A stretch of 64,000 nucleotides of DNA from NCBI GenBank assembly GCA_900073065.1, contig FJOG01000027.1:749728-813727 (forward strand), read 5' to 3'. The position numbers and the translations under genes were made by a program. Below are positions 1 through 9,790 of the stretch, piece after piece. Within the stretch, counting starts at the first letter, position 1; the number at the start of each line of letters is the position of its first letter. The notes below the pieces were generated by a model. It searched no databases, was not told the origin of the DNA, and was given only the letters and a program-made list of their open reading frames with translations. The DNA comes from Phialocephala subalpina. Lineage: Eukaryota > Ascomycota > Leotiomycetes > Helotiales > Mollisiaceae.

Positions 1-84
1 TCGTACTAATCGTCGGATTGTTGATCTAGAGTAGTATTGAACGCTGGTATCACGTGAACGGGCCTTGCGCCTCTGAGATAGTAA

Positions 85-1090
85 TCAGCCACCAATTGTT
101 CCTTGATGCACGCTGTAGAAGTCACTTGCCCTGGTCGAGAATAGAGATGGGCATTTATCCTCGATAAAGGTTTCCAGAATATTGTTAGCTGGTGGTTTAG
201 CTCCCGGGAACATCGATAATAGGTCCCGCTCGACTTCAAGGAAATGGGATTCTGCCTCTACTGTTGGCTTCCTCCCATCCAGCCAGTTTCTCACACTGTC
301 AAGATACAGCTTCTGTGGTTTCCTGAGAGAAGCGACCTCGGCGTACTCGTTGAAGGCCCCATCTAATGCATATCATTAGCCCGTATCGTCGTTGCATTGC
401 TTCCACTCACGATATGTTTTCAATTTGACCTGAATCTCTGCCGGGAGTGCTTTTTGTTGTTGATTTTGGTCATGTCTTCTGGAATGGAGGGAGACTGTGT
501 GGGCATGATTGCCACTCTGCAAGTCGGAGTCGTCCAGGGCATTCAGCCTATCCTCCAGCTCGCATAGCTCATCTTGCAGGTAGAGCAAAGTGCGCACAGT
601 TAAGAAATCGAACCTTCTGAAGATTCGGAAAACAGAATCGCTGGCCATGAACTTAGTTAGCGCCGGGTATCCGACTTGCGAAGCCGTGGGCCTCGATCTA
701 TTGGCGTCGGTGGACACATTCTCGCCATTTTCGATATCGTCATTAGCAGGCTGGATCGTGATGTCAATATCATCCCCAGGGTGCGCACGAGCCCTCTGGG
801 ACCGCGTTTGATCCGTGCGAGCTGGGAGCGCTACTAAGAATGGATTCACTCTGCCAGCACCATATCGCGCCGGACTACGCAAAGGGTGAGTGTTTGTCCT
901 TCCCTCCTTTGGTAGACCGAGTATATCAGCTAAGGAATACAGTCAGTCACAATTCAAATGCAATTCTTAATTATGACCGTGACGAACCTATCGCATCCTG
1001 CTGCCCACTGTCCGCGAGATGCCCAGTAGATTCGTAGTCTCGGTCGCCACCGTCTGGTCCATCTTCTTGATTTCGTGCCGTTGTCGACAT
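85..1090 (-). pseudogene. DUF6594-type protein, probably broken
   Basis: I recognise the fungal DUF6594 signature on the minus strand. A segment starting GYPALTKFMASD is followed by an FRRFDFL stretch, a LYLQDELCELEDRLN helix, and later SVRNWLDGRK and LEVERDLLSMF. The function of the family is unknown; many members are membrane proteins. Reading down the strand, the frame hits TAA TGA at 373-378 and then continues in the same frame with family-like residues to a stop at 85. Both codons could come from CAA CGA by C-to-T change. The usual C-terminal transmembrane helices are absent. A likely first exon (start near 1090, acidic, Asp/Gly-rich) lies upstream of a possible intron at about 880-980, whose borders I could not fix. 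A very short spliced intron over the two stops is unlikely because it would be far under 40 bp. Family call fairly sure; pseudogene status is inference. Confidence 0.6.
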
Positions 1091-1778
1091 TTCAAAGATG
1101 TGATGAATAGATTCACATGTGTTTCCTGCCACGGGTTTGGATACGGGGGGTGGATAATCAAATCGCAAAGTTGACTACCGTACCGTGTTTGCGCTCAGCT
1201 CCTCTACGCATGTATGTTAACAGTGTAACAGTTCTCTAGACATTGAGATGATAACATTCATCTTCCGACAAGATCAGGGCTGATCTTCCAGGTGCGACTC
1301 TGCGGTTTTCGCCGAATGCTCGCGTCCGCTCGAACCTGTACGAGTAGCCACGAGACGCGATTGAGCTGAGTGAGGAGGCTGTAAATTGGCGTTTGGCGTT
1401 CCAATGGCCATGATGCATTGCAAATATTCGACCTGGTGGGACCGCACGCCTCTTGATGGGCTGACCGTAATAGGCAAATGGCGTCAAGGAGCTGGCTAAC
1501 GAGGCTCAATATTGGCGCTATCCACTCCCGCATTCGAGTTGCATACTTACAGCGTGGAAAACGTGAGTGGATAGAATACAATTCCACATGCATGTTCAGC
1601 ACTCGGTAATTTCCAGAGCGCATGATGACCATCCTGCCGAGACGGAGGTGGTGCCGCCATTGCGGTTGGATATATTGGTGTGATGGCTCGGCCTGATCAT
1701 TCTTCTTGAACAGCTGCAAACGACTCGTTCCAAGAGTCTCAACTCAGTCGGAGCGAGTAAATCAGCAGGATTGCGAGA
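1091..1778. other. intergenic, head-to-head gene spacer
   Basis: This stretch lies between two divergently oriented genes. The open frames on the minus strand at 1236-1719 have no recognisable domain and look like chance. It probably holds both promoters, but I see no clear motif. Confidence 0.4.
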
Positions 1779-2742
1779 ATGTCCGCAAGGCGAGTACTCG
1801 AACTGAACGATGACGTTGGCGATTATGAGGTCCCCGCGCGACTGATGAACAAAGAAGACGTTAATGAAAGTCAGAATTGCGTTGCACCTTGATCCATGGC
1901 AAGAAGATGACTGACAAAAGCTTAGTTTCTTCGATTTTGGGACTCAGTTCTTCAGCATTGAACAACTATGAACCACTTCCAGAACCGCCGAAGTACGGTG
2001 CTGGAAAAGTCAACCCATTTGCCTCTGGTACGTACAAAACACTCTTGATTGACAACGATGGCCCATTGACGCTCCTGTAGACAAGCGTTCCAAATTCATT
2101 GAACCCGAAGAATCTCAACCCGAGCCCAGTAGCATTACACCCCAAGCACGAGCTGAATATGTCCCAACAACGAGCAGGGGAGAGAAAGTGCCTCGCCTGG
2201 ACCTGTGCAATGTTATAAGTAGTCTCTTTTTATCGAGATACAAGTTTATTCCTCCATTTCTGGAATTGTATCACGAAGTCGGGACACAGCCTCGGGATAT
2301 AGCTGGGGAATATTTGTATAAATTCCCAGAAAGTAAGATCTCATCAACACTGGAGATGTGTTGGTTATACCTGTGCTTACTGTGCTGAAGCTGCTTATGG
2401 ATACACCGTGCCAAAGGAAGAAGTGCGGGAACGCGCAGCTTGGGCATGGTACCGAACACATCTACTCTGCCAGCGCGCAGCTGAACGTCTTCAAGCTCGT
2501 GGACCTAACCAACAAGATCTCGGTCTTCGAGCAATGGGGTCCAACTAAGCATGTCCACGATTTGTATACAGCAGTGGAATGCTAATGAATGCGCAGAGCC
2601 AACACAGAATGGAGACAATCGATTGCGCAACACATGTCCAAAGCTGCCCGAGCCAAAGCACAGGCATTAAAGCATTATCCAAAGCTGCTCCAGGAAGAAA
2701 ACATACAATCTCCCTCCTGGAAGACGGCATGGACGGCGGGTT
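1779..2742 (+). CDS. unknown protein, 5' part cut by assembly gap
   Basis: Not recognised. The start is either the ATG at 1779 (exon with an Asp-Gly-Asp-Tyr-Glu stretch) or the ATG at 1907. A clear exon carries PPKYGAGKVNPF; a GTACGT intron follows (about 2029-2081). The next exon has a Glu/Pro/Ser-rich linker and a hydrophobic LELYHEVGTQPRDIAGEYLY segment. Another intron (about 2332-2390, GTAAGA donor) leads to a charged, probably helical exon with VPKEEVRERAAWAWYRTHLL. A third, weaker junction near 2538-2597 joins to a Lys/Ala-rich helical stretch that runs into the N block at 2743. An intron acceptor just after the gap suggests that this gene and the one ending at 5784 are one gene. It shares its N-terminal motif with the DUF6594-type gene on the opposite strand. 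Confidence 0.5.
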
Positions 2743-3493
2743 NNNNNNNNNNNNNNNNNNNNNNNNNNNNNNNNNNNNNNNNNNNNNNNNNNNNNNNNNN
2801 NNNNNNNNNNNNNNNNNNNNNNNNNNNNNNNNNNNNNNNNNNNNNNNNNNNNNNNNNNNNNNNNNNNNNNNNNNNNNNNNNNNNNNNNNNNNNNNNNNNN
2901 NNNNNNNNNNNNNNNNNNNNNNNNNNNNNNNNNNNNNNNNNNNNNNNNNNNNNNNNNNNNNNNNNNNNNNNNNNNNNNNNNNNNNNNNNNNNNNNNNNNN
3001 NNNNNNNNNNNNNNNNNNNNNNNNNNNNNNNNNNNNNNNNNNNNNNNNNNNNNNNNNNNNNNNNNNNNNNNNNNNNNNNNNNNNNNNNNNNNNNNNNNNN
3101 NNNNNNNNNNNNNNNNNNNNNNNNNNNNNNNNNNNNNNNNNNNNNNNNNNNNNNNNNNNNNNNNNNNNNNNNNNNNNNNNNNNNNNNNNNNNNNNNNNNN
3201 NNNNNNNNNNNNNNNNNNNNNNNNNNNNNNNNNNNNNNNNNNNNNNNNNNNNNNNNNNNNNNNNNNNNNNNNNNNNNNNNNNNNNNNNNNNNNNNNNNNN
3301 NNNNNNNNNNNNNNNNNNNNNNNNNNNNNNNNNNNNNNNNNNNNNNNNNNNNNNNNNNNNNNNNNNNNNNNNNNNNNNNNNNNNNNNNNNNNNNNNNNNN
3401 NNNNNNNNNNNNNNNNNNNNNNNNNNNNNNNNNNNNNNNNNNNNNNNNNNNNNNNNNNNNNNNNNNNNNNNNNNNNNNNNNNNNNNNNNNNNN
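2743..3493. other. assembly gap (N)
   Basis: A run of 751 unknown bases inside what is probably one gene. Confidence 1.
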
Positions 3494-3577
3494 GAAAACT
3501 CAGACTTATCTGATTAGGCTCGTTAGTCTCACTCTCAGGATCCCAGGGCAGGATCGCACTCAGCTAATCTGACGTAG

Positions 3578-5784
3578 AAGATACGCGGTACTACGAAGAA
3601 ATGGCGGATAACCACGATAGAGTTCAGCGCTTTGATATAGCAGAGCGATATAAAAATCGGGCCATGGAGTTCATTTGCGAAGCTCTTTCGGTATACCTCG
3701 AATGGAAACAGGAAAATCCGGTCAAAGGTAAGTCTCACTCATTTTAAACACCAAGAGATGCGCTGACCGCATTACAGCTGTAAAATACGCAGCCGCACCC
3801 AGTGATGGCGGTTTGTTCAACTCGCCATATTTCGGCGGCGCTGGTGGATTGGCCAAAGTTTGGTCGGAGGCAGCCAAATGGAGCTTCGACCCCGATATTA
3901 TTCCATTCTACTCCACAAAATTCAGGTGGTGGTGGCTTAGAGCCGCAATGGCAAGAGGGCATGCGGAATGGCTCACTATGGAGCTTGATGAGCGTACGTT
4001 CTCCTGTCGGGGAAAGTTTCCTAGTAACTCACTTGCGAGCAGGCAATCCCTCCTATCCCGCAAAGACAATGAACGACCTAAAACTACTCCCTCCGGCTCC
4101 AATAGGATGCTACGTGAACCATTGTGTAATTACGGCTACCCTTTCGATCATTCACAGCTCAAGAGAGTGGCCCTTTAACAAGGATGACAAATGGCAAACG
4201 ACTTATACGGAATTCCAGATGGAAAGCAGAGAATACTCATGGACTATATATGGAGAGAGGAATTATAACTTTGCCCCTGGTGCTCCGGTAGGCTATATTG
4301 ATTGCATAGGCAGAAACCACTTTGTTCGAGACTAACTTCAACTTTAGGATTTCGTTTATCTCGAGAAAGCGAAGAAAGGCTGGGCTAGATCGCTTCTGGG
4401 CATGTTCCCTACAGACACTAGCATCCTCGCCATCCAGACAGGATACTACGACCGGTACTACAGACACGGCCTCGCACACTATATGCCAAAAAGCGCTTCT
4501 GACTACGAAAGAGCACTTGCTGTCTGTGTGGACGATATCGTTATGGAGTTTGAGCAGAACCGATATATCGATATCCTTACCCTACCCAACAACCTAGGAT
4601 CGAATATACTCGCGGATTTGGAAAGCGATATGTCTTCTCTGGCAAATGCACGTCAGTATTTGACAGCGGCTGAAGCCGAAAGATATGAATTCAAGCAGAG
4701 GGTAAGCGGTCGTCTCGAACACCACCTCGCCAGGGTGGGTAAATTGTTCGAAACACCCAGCTTGAAGGACTTGGAAGAGTCTGCCAAGCTGATATACTTG
4801 ATGCGCATACAGAAGGTCATAGGCCAAATGCTGGGGCCGTGGTATAAACTGCTTGTTTGGAACTCTTTGGCTGAAAGTCAAGGGCCATGGCATATCATCT
4901 CTCAGCCTGAAAGTCCCGACCAAATCGCACTGTCGGAAGATATGTTGGAGAAGGTGTTCAGCTCCGCCATAGTTTGTGATTTGATTAAATACTGGATGTT
5001 GAGGCGCATCTTTAGCTCTGTTGAAAAGTGCCGCACAAGCCTGGTCGCTGGTCGGTCCTTGAGCGAGGAAGAATGGCACTTCATCACACCCTTCAGGGCC
5101 TATCTGGAGACCGGAAGTATCGAGAAGCTACCACTTGTTTCCTCTGGGTTGGAGCAGGAGAGGGAGAAGACGGTATCTGAATGGCGGCGTACTAGAATCT
5201 ACCGATGTGATGGGGATTGTGGCTGTCCGTTCGATAGAGCCGAGACTCAGGCTCTAGAGAGGAATAAAGAGAGGGAGGCGGGTATCGGTCAGGCCAGGAT
5301 CGAGCGAAACCGCATCAAGCAAGCTTTTCTTTCGCGGGACAGAGAAACCCAATCGAAAAGTCAGTCAACTCGGCCTACTGGCCCGGGAGATATTGAGAAC
5401 CAACTGTTCTTGGGGATGCTGTCTGCCGCAGATAAGAATATTGATACTCAGAGGATCGAAGATATGCTCACGGCTGATGGCAGAAGAGTGCTTCGTGCTA
5501 ACGAGCGGCGATCCACCCCAGCACGAAAGTCATCTCTTGTAGGACCAGCACCTAATAGAGCGACAGAGACAGCACCAGCTGCAAATGGTCAAGCAATGCA
5601 GGCTGCACCAGGTGCGAACAGCCGAGCAATACAGACTGTGCCGGTCGCAAACAGACCAGTTACACAAAGTTCTTACCTCTCCAACAAGCGCGACCCAATT
5701 GTTAGTTCCGCACCATCTGTAGCGCTTCCCCCGGGCCCCATTCCCCCCTGCCATGAAGAAGAAGAAAAATGGTTTCTTTTCTAG
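3578..5784 (+). CDS. unknown multi-exon protein (3' part)
   Basis: Not recognised, but clearly coding. An acceptor after a CTGAC branch at about 3577 opens an exon with DTRYYEEMADNHDRVQRFD. Three more introns are visible: GTAAGT at 3729 to about 3778, GTACGT near 3994-4042, and GTAGGC at 4288-4347. The second exon has a Gly/Phe-rich stretch and a Trp cluster (KFRWWWLRAAMARG). The long last exon (4348-5784) is mostly helical and charged, with CDGDCGCPFDRAETQ as a Cys cluster at about 5210-5240. It ends in a low-complexity Ala/Pro/Asn tail that repeats an ANG/ANS/ANR-type unit three times at about 5570-5660. No signal peptide or transmembrane segment is seen in this part. It probably continues from the exons before the gap at 2743-3493. 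I do not assign a function. Confidence 0.6.
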
Positions 5785-7920
5785 AATCTTTGGAAGAATC
5801 TTTGGAAGAAGTGATAAGACGATGAAAACGAAGAAAATGTCGGAGTGTTGATGTGTATTGCTAGTTTAATTGTATCAGCCTATTTCATTGATGTAGCTAT
5901 GTCCAAATATCAGTTGAAGATTGCGAAGCCCTATCCGGTCATAATTTAGATCGCAAGCAGTGCAATCGTAGCTGCATTTTGTGCCGCGTGTCTTGACTTG
6001 GGGAGAGAATTGTGCGCATGGTAGATTCCTCGTGCTGAACAAGCTAACGTAGCAAGCTAGTCAAGGCTCGCTAAACGACTTACTAAAAAGCCGACTTGAC
6101 CCTTGGTTCGTGTTCCCATGCCTAACTGAGGCCGCGCGAAGGGAGAATTGAAATGCAAAGTTGGAACAGCTGAAGAATTGGGGGTTGAATCGGGCTACTG
6201 CAAGCCGTATCCATGTGTTACGTTGTAGAATGGTATGCGTAGTGAGGTATGCGCAGTGTGGGAAGTGTGAGATTGAGGTACGGAACTGAGCCTACGAGAG
6301 GCGAAGTTGCGGGATTGTTGGGCTGCGGATTGAAGTGGTAGATTCTTAGGGTTGTAGATTGCTGTAATAACATATACGCAGTGAATGGCGAACTGAGGCT
6401 GCGGGCTGAATTTATATGGTCGATGTTGCAGATTGGCGCTGCGTGTGGAGATAATGTTGCGGACTTTTGACGAGGTTCTCGAGCTTGAGATTTGCGAGAG
6501 GACCATAAATCATGTGATGGGTTGATCCCTACAGGGAAGGTGGGGTCCTTTTTGCTTCGCGTGAGCTTCGTACTGCTCCCAAGAAAAACATTAACGTCCG
6601 TCCCTGGGTCGAGAGACGCACCCTATTACGAGACAAGCCATAGGTACTTTGAATTCAAGCGGCTCTAACTCTGTAAACACATCAAAATTTCTCGTACTTT
6701 CCATATCAGTTATATTGTGTAGACCTCCCGAATACTCCTAACCCAGTTACTTCGAAAATTACGATCGCGTTGTTACTGCCCTGCCCAGCCTCCGCCAGCC
6801 ACTCCCTTTGGCTTGGCTGGCGTTAAAAATATTACTGGCTAGGATAAGGCTTGCTAACCCTTAAAAATCGTTGGCGTGGATCAGGAAGGCGGCAGCAGGC
6901 TGTGGCGTTTCAAAGGGTGGCTGGGCAGTTGAGAGCGCTAGTTGTTTCACCTATCCGTCCCCTCAAACAGCCCTCTAGCCCTTTCTACAAGCTTCAAAAC
7001 ACTTATAAATCATTTGATCGGCCGGTACGAGTGGCATAGGTCTGAGATATACTTTTGACGTCAACGTGGCGCGGAAGGATTCATTTTTGGAACCGGGCAG
7101 ATATGCCAGAGTAAGGTTAGCCTCTGACATCAAATCGCACTATATTTACTATTAGAATTAATGAAAACAAATTTTTGAGGGGGAAGGGGGGGAGATTACT
7201 CACAGACTTCTAAGTCGGAAAATGTTTCTTCGTATTAATCTCTTGGAATATCATCTTTTTAGCTTCGTTTTGATGGTGAATTTATATAGAATATAATGCA
7301 TAGTACGGACCCCGCATTGCTAAACATGAATCATTTTAAAAAAACCGATTTTATTAAGCTCTGAATATACCCTCTTTCTATTTATATCTTCTCGTTCATT
7401 ATATATCTGGGTACTAACATCCTTCAACACCCCTCCCCCCCCCCAAAAAAAACCTTGCATATTTAATCATAAATATATCTTCATTTTTGCGATTTTTGGT
7501 ACATTGATTATTTTTGTGAAGTCGCTGAGCTACTCACCAAACGATCGAATTTTACCAATGGATCAGTCTATTGGTCAATCGAATAAGGTTATTTGGCGAA
7601 TAGCTAGGTGCAGACCGCGTTTCCAACTTGTCTGAAGTTACTGTGCCTCCTCGGACCATCGCATCGAATTAGGAGCCTCATCCGCGCATAACGGCCATGC
7701 GCAAGGTTGAATACCAATGAAAGTGCAAAGTTATGAGCTTTTGGGTTTTCCTTCCGAAGAGGAGGATGATATGGAAGACGCCTCGAATTCCGCGATCCTT
7801 CCATGGCTGCATTAGCCCAGGCAGCCCTGTGAAATTGGGGACATCTTGCTGTTATCTATGTCCTTGACGAACTTTCCACTTCCTGTTCGTCATTTTTGCG
7901 CTCTCGAATTTTTCCTTGCG
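5785..7920. other. long intergenic region, no supported gene
   Basis: No open frame here looks coding. The 6195-6506 minus frame arises from a GATTG/GTTG-rich repetitive stretch. From about 7080 the DNA is AT-rich with homopolymer runs (poly-G near 7180, poly-C near 7435). The last 100 bases may be the 5' leader of the next gene. Confidence 0.5.
6781..6928. repeat. nested inverted repeats, possible MITE remnant
   Basis: CTGCCCAGCC at 6781-6790 is mirrored by GGCTGGGCAG at 6919-6928. Inside, CGCCAGCCA at 6793-6801 pairs perfectly with TGGCTGGCG at 6824-6832. This could be a small inverted-repeat element; no target duplication is evident. Confidence 0.3.
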
Positions 7921-8758
7921 ATGGCTAGCTACATCACAGTCGTTTCTGTTGCATTCTATTGCTTCTGTCTTCAAGCGCACGCATTGCAATTTTGGATAGT
8001 CCCCAATGGTGCAGTGTCAGACTTCACACAAAATTTCCCCGCCAACACACCATTAGAATTGCAGTGGAATGGTCAGCCCGCAGTTGAGAGTATCGGCGGA
8101 TTCAACACTACGACTACCCAAATAACTTTGTTCGATCTCTATGTTCAGCAATACAGTAGCACAAACACTTTCAGTCAGTTGATCATCGGTACGTTGCTTG
8201 CTTTGATTCTGTGGCAGTTTGAGTTGCTGACTGAATGTGCTAGGCAATGTAAATCTAACGGATGCTGGAAGCGTGAGGTGGAATGTCTCCATACCGGATA
8301 ATGAGCTTGCGATTCGGCAGAACTACGTTCTAAGATTCCTGACCGCTCCAGGAGATCATACCGGCTTCTCGAGTCCAGGCTTCTTGATTCAAGGCTCGAG
8401 CTCGACAACCACGACGTCCTCCACAACTTCTCCTACCACATCCTCAACCGCTTCTCCGACGTCTTCAGGCACACAATCAGCGACGTCAACACCGACAAAT
8501 GCAGCGAGTGGATTGGGTATTGGGGCAATGGCGGGCATTGGCATCGCTGCTCCTGTGGCGGTTCTGGCGTTGGCTGTAGGTTTGGTGTATATGTTTCTCG
8601 GAAAGAGAAAGGCAGTAAAGAAATCCGATGATGACTTTCTAAATGCTCTCGAGGTGTATAAATATCACGACACACGGCCTCCTAGCTATTTGGAGATGGC
8701 CAACCGCCAACAGCCCGTTGAGTTGCCCAATGATCAACGCCCATACGAGCTACAGTAG
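7921..8758 (+). CDS. single-pass cell-surface protein, Ser/Thr-rich stalk
   Basis: Two exons (7921-8188 and 8244-8758); the intron starts GTACGT and ends GTGCTAG, and splicing restores the frame through NVNLTDAG. The ATG at 7921 is preferred to upstream ones because it puts a 20-residue signal peptide (MASYITVVSVAFYCFCLQAH) at the very start. An extracellular beta-type domain follows, with PLELQWNG and an RWNVSIPDNELAIRQNYVLRF stretch typical of fungal Ser/Thr-rich surface proteins. Next come a roughly 45-residue Ser/Thr stalk, a Gly/Ala-rich transmembrane helix (about residues 188-212) and a basic cytoplasmic tail with a PPSY motif. The layout resembles wall-stress sensors and related membrane-anchored proteins. 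A specific role cannot be read from the sequence. Confidence 0.85.
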
Positions 8759-9790
8759 GCTGGCGAGGGCTTTGGATAAGACGATAGTGTATTGTCTGGA
8801 ATTTGACCTTTGAAATCATTTTGAATAGCAAGGAACTTAGCGGAAAGAGGGATGGACCTTCTAGGACGGACATTGAATAGATTTCATGACGAAAAGAGAG
8901 GAGGAAACCATGTCATGGACTTCAATTCTTAACTTTTACAAATTTTGATGGCTTTCCGCACAGTCTTCATCGTTTCCAGTAGATCTACTTGGGATTAGCA
9001 CCAACGAGAAAAGACAGCTTCTGAAATCCGATGCGCCCTCGAGTCTTTGTGACACACTGATAGTAAGGCGGTCGCAGGAAACAAATGTATCGGAATCCAG
9101 ACTTACGAGGCAGCTCACACAACAGCTAATTACTCCGGGTAAATTGTGAGGCTAAACTACGAGTTACATACTGTTTGATAAGAGGGATCTAAAATCTGCT
9201 CTGGTAAAAACCCTGCGAAGGAGTAAAAATGGATTCCTGGGCAAAATTCGGTAAGGAAACTGTAGCCGGGGCACAAAGGAGGCCAAAATGGGTTCCATAT
9301 TATAGTGCGCAGGCTGACTTAGGGCGTGCTCAGATACTTAGTTTCTGCTCAGGCTCTGCTCAGGCTTGCTCAGGCTCCGCTCCGGCATGCTCACCCTCAG
9401 CTCAGGTTAAAGCAGCAGTTATTCACGTTCGCAGACTAAAACTAAACCAGCGAAAGGGAAAATTAATCCTGAGTCTATAGGTATTTGCAGACTTTAGTAT
9501 GATGCGACTATGACAAAGAATTTTAGATGGGAATGTCGAAGCATCGCGTTCGAAACCGAGATTTTGGATGTAGAAGACGTCGAAAGAAATATGGGAAGAT
9601 GTTGCATCGTTCCTCGGTCCATGAAAAGTCAAATGCTAACTCTTATTACTTGGTAAACACGGAAATCGTTATTCTAATGACTCGATGAAAAAAGCGCGAT
9701 TAAACCTTAAAAACTTTAAAGCTTTTAAAGGATTTGATATTCTTTAAAGTTAAAAATCGTTTCGAGGTTTATATAATTGGCCGTCCGCTA
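8759..9790. other. intergenic region before transposon
   Basis: No gene supported. It holds the 3' end of the surface-protein gene, the short tandem repeat at 9321-9412, and an AT-rich stretch with short AAAGCTTTTAAAGG-type repeats directly before the transposon end. Confidence 0.5.
9321..9412. repeat. imperfect CTCAGGCTCTG tandem repeat
   Basis: GCTCAGGCT-like units of about 10-11 bp are repeated head-to-tail with mismatches (GCTCAGGCTCT, GCTCAGGCTTG, GCTCAGGCTCC, GCTCCGGCATG, GCTCACCCTCA). There is no sign that it is coding. Confidence 0.6.

Noticed and set aside
1236..1719. Overlapping minus-strand frames (83 and 153 aa)
   Set aside because: No recognisable domain, mixed composition and no splice context; chance frames in the head-to-head spacer.
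6195..6506. Minus-strand 103-aa frame
   Set aside because: It comes from a GATTG/GTTG-rich repetitive stretch and has no protein-like pattern.
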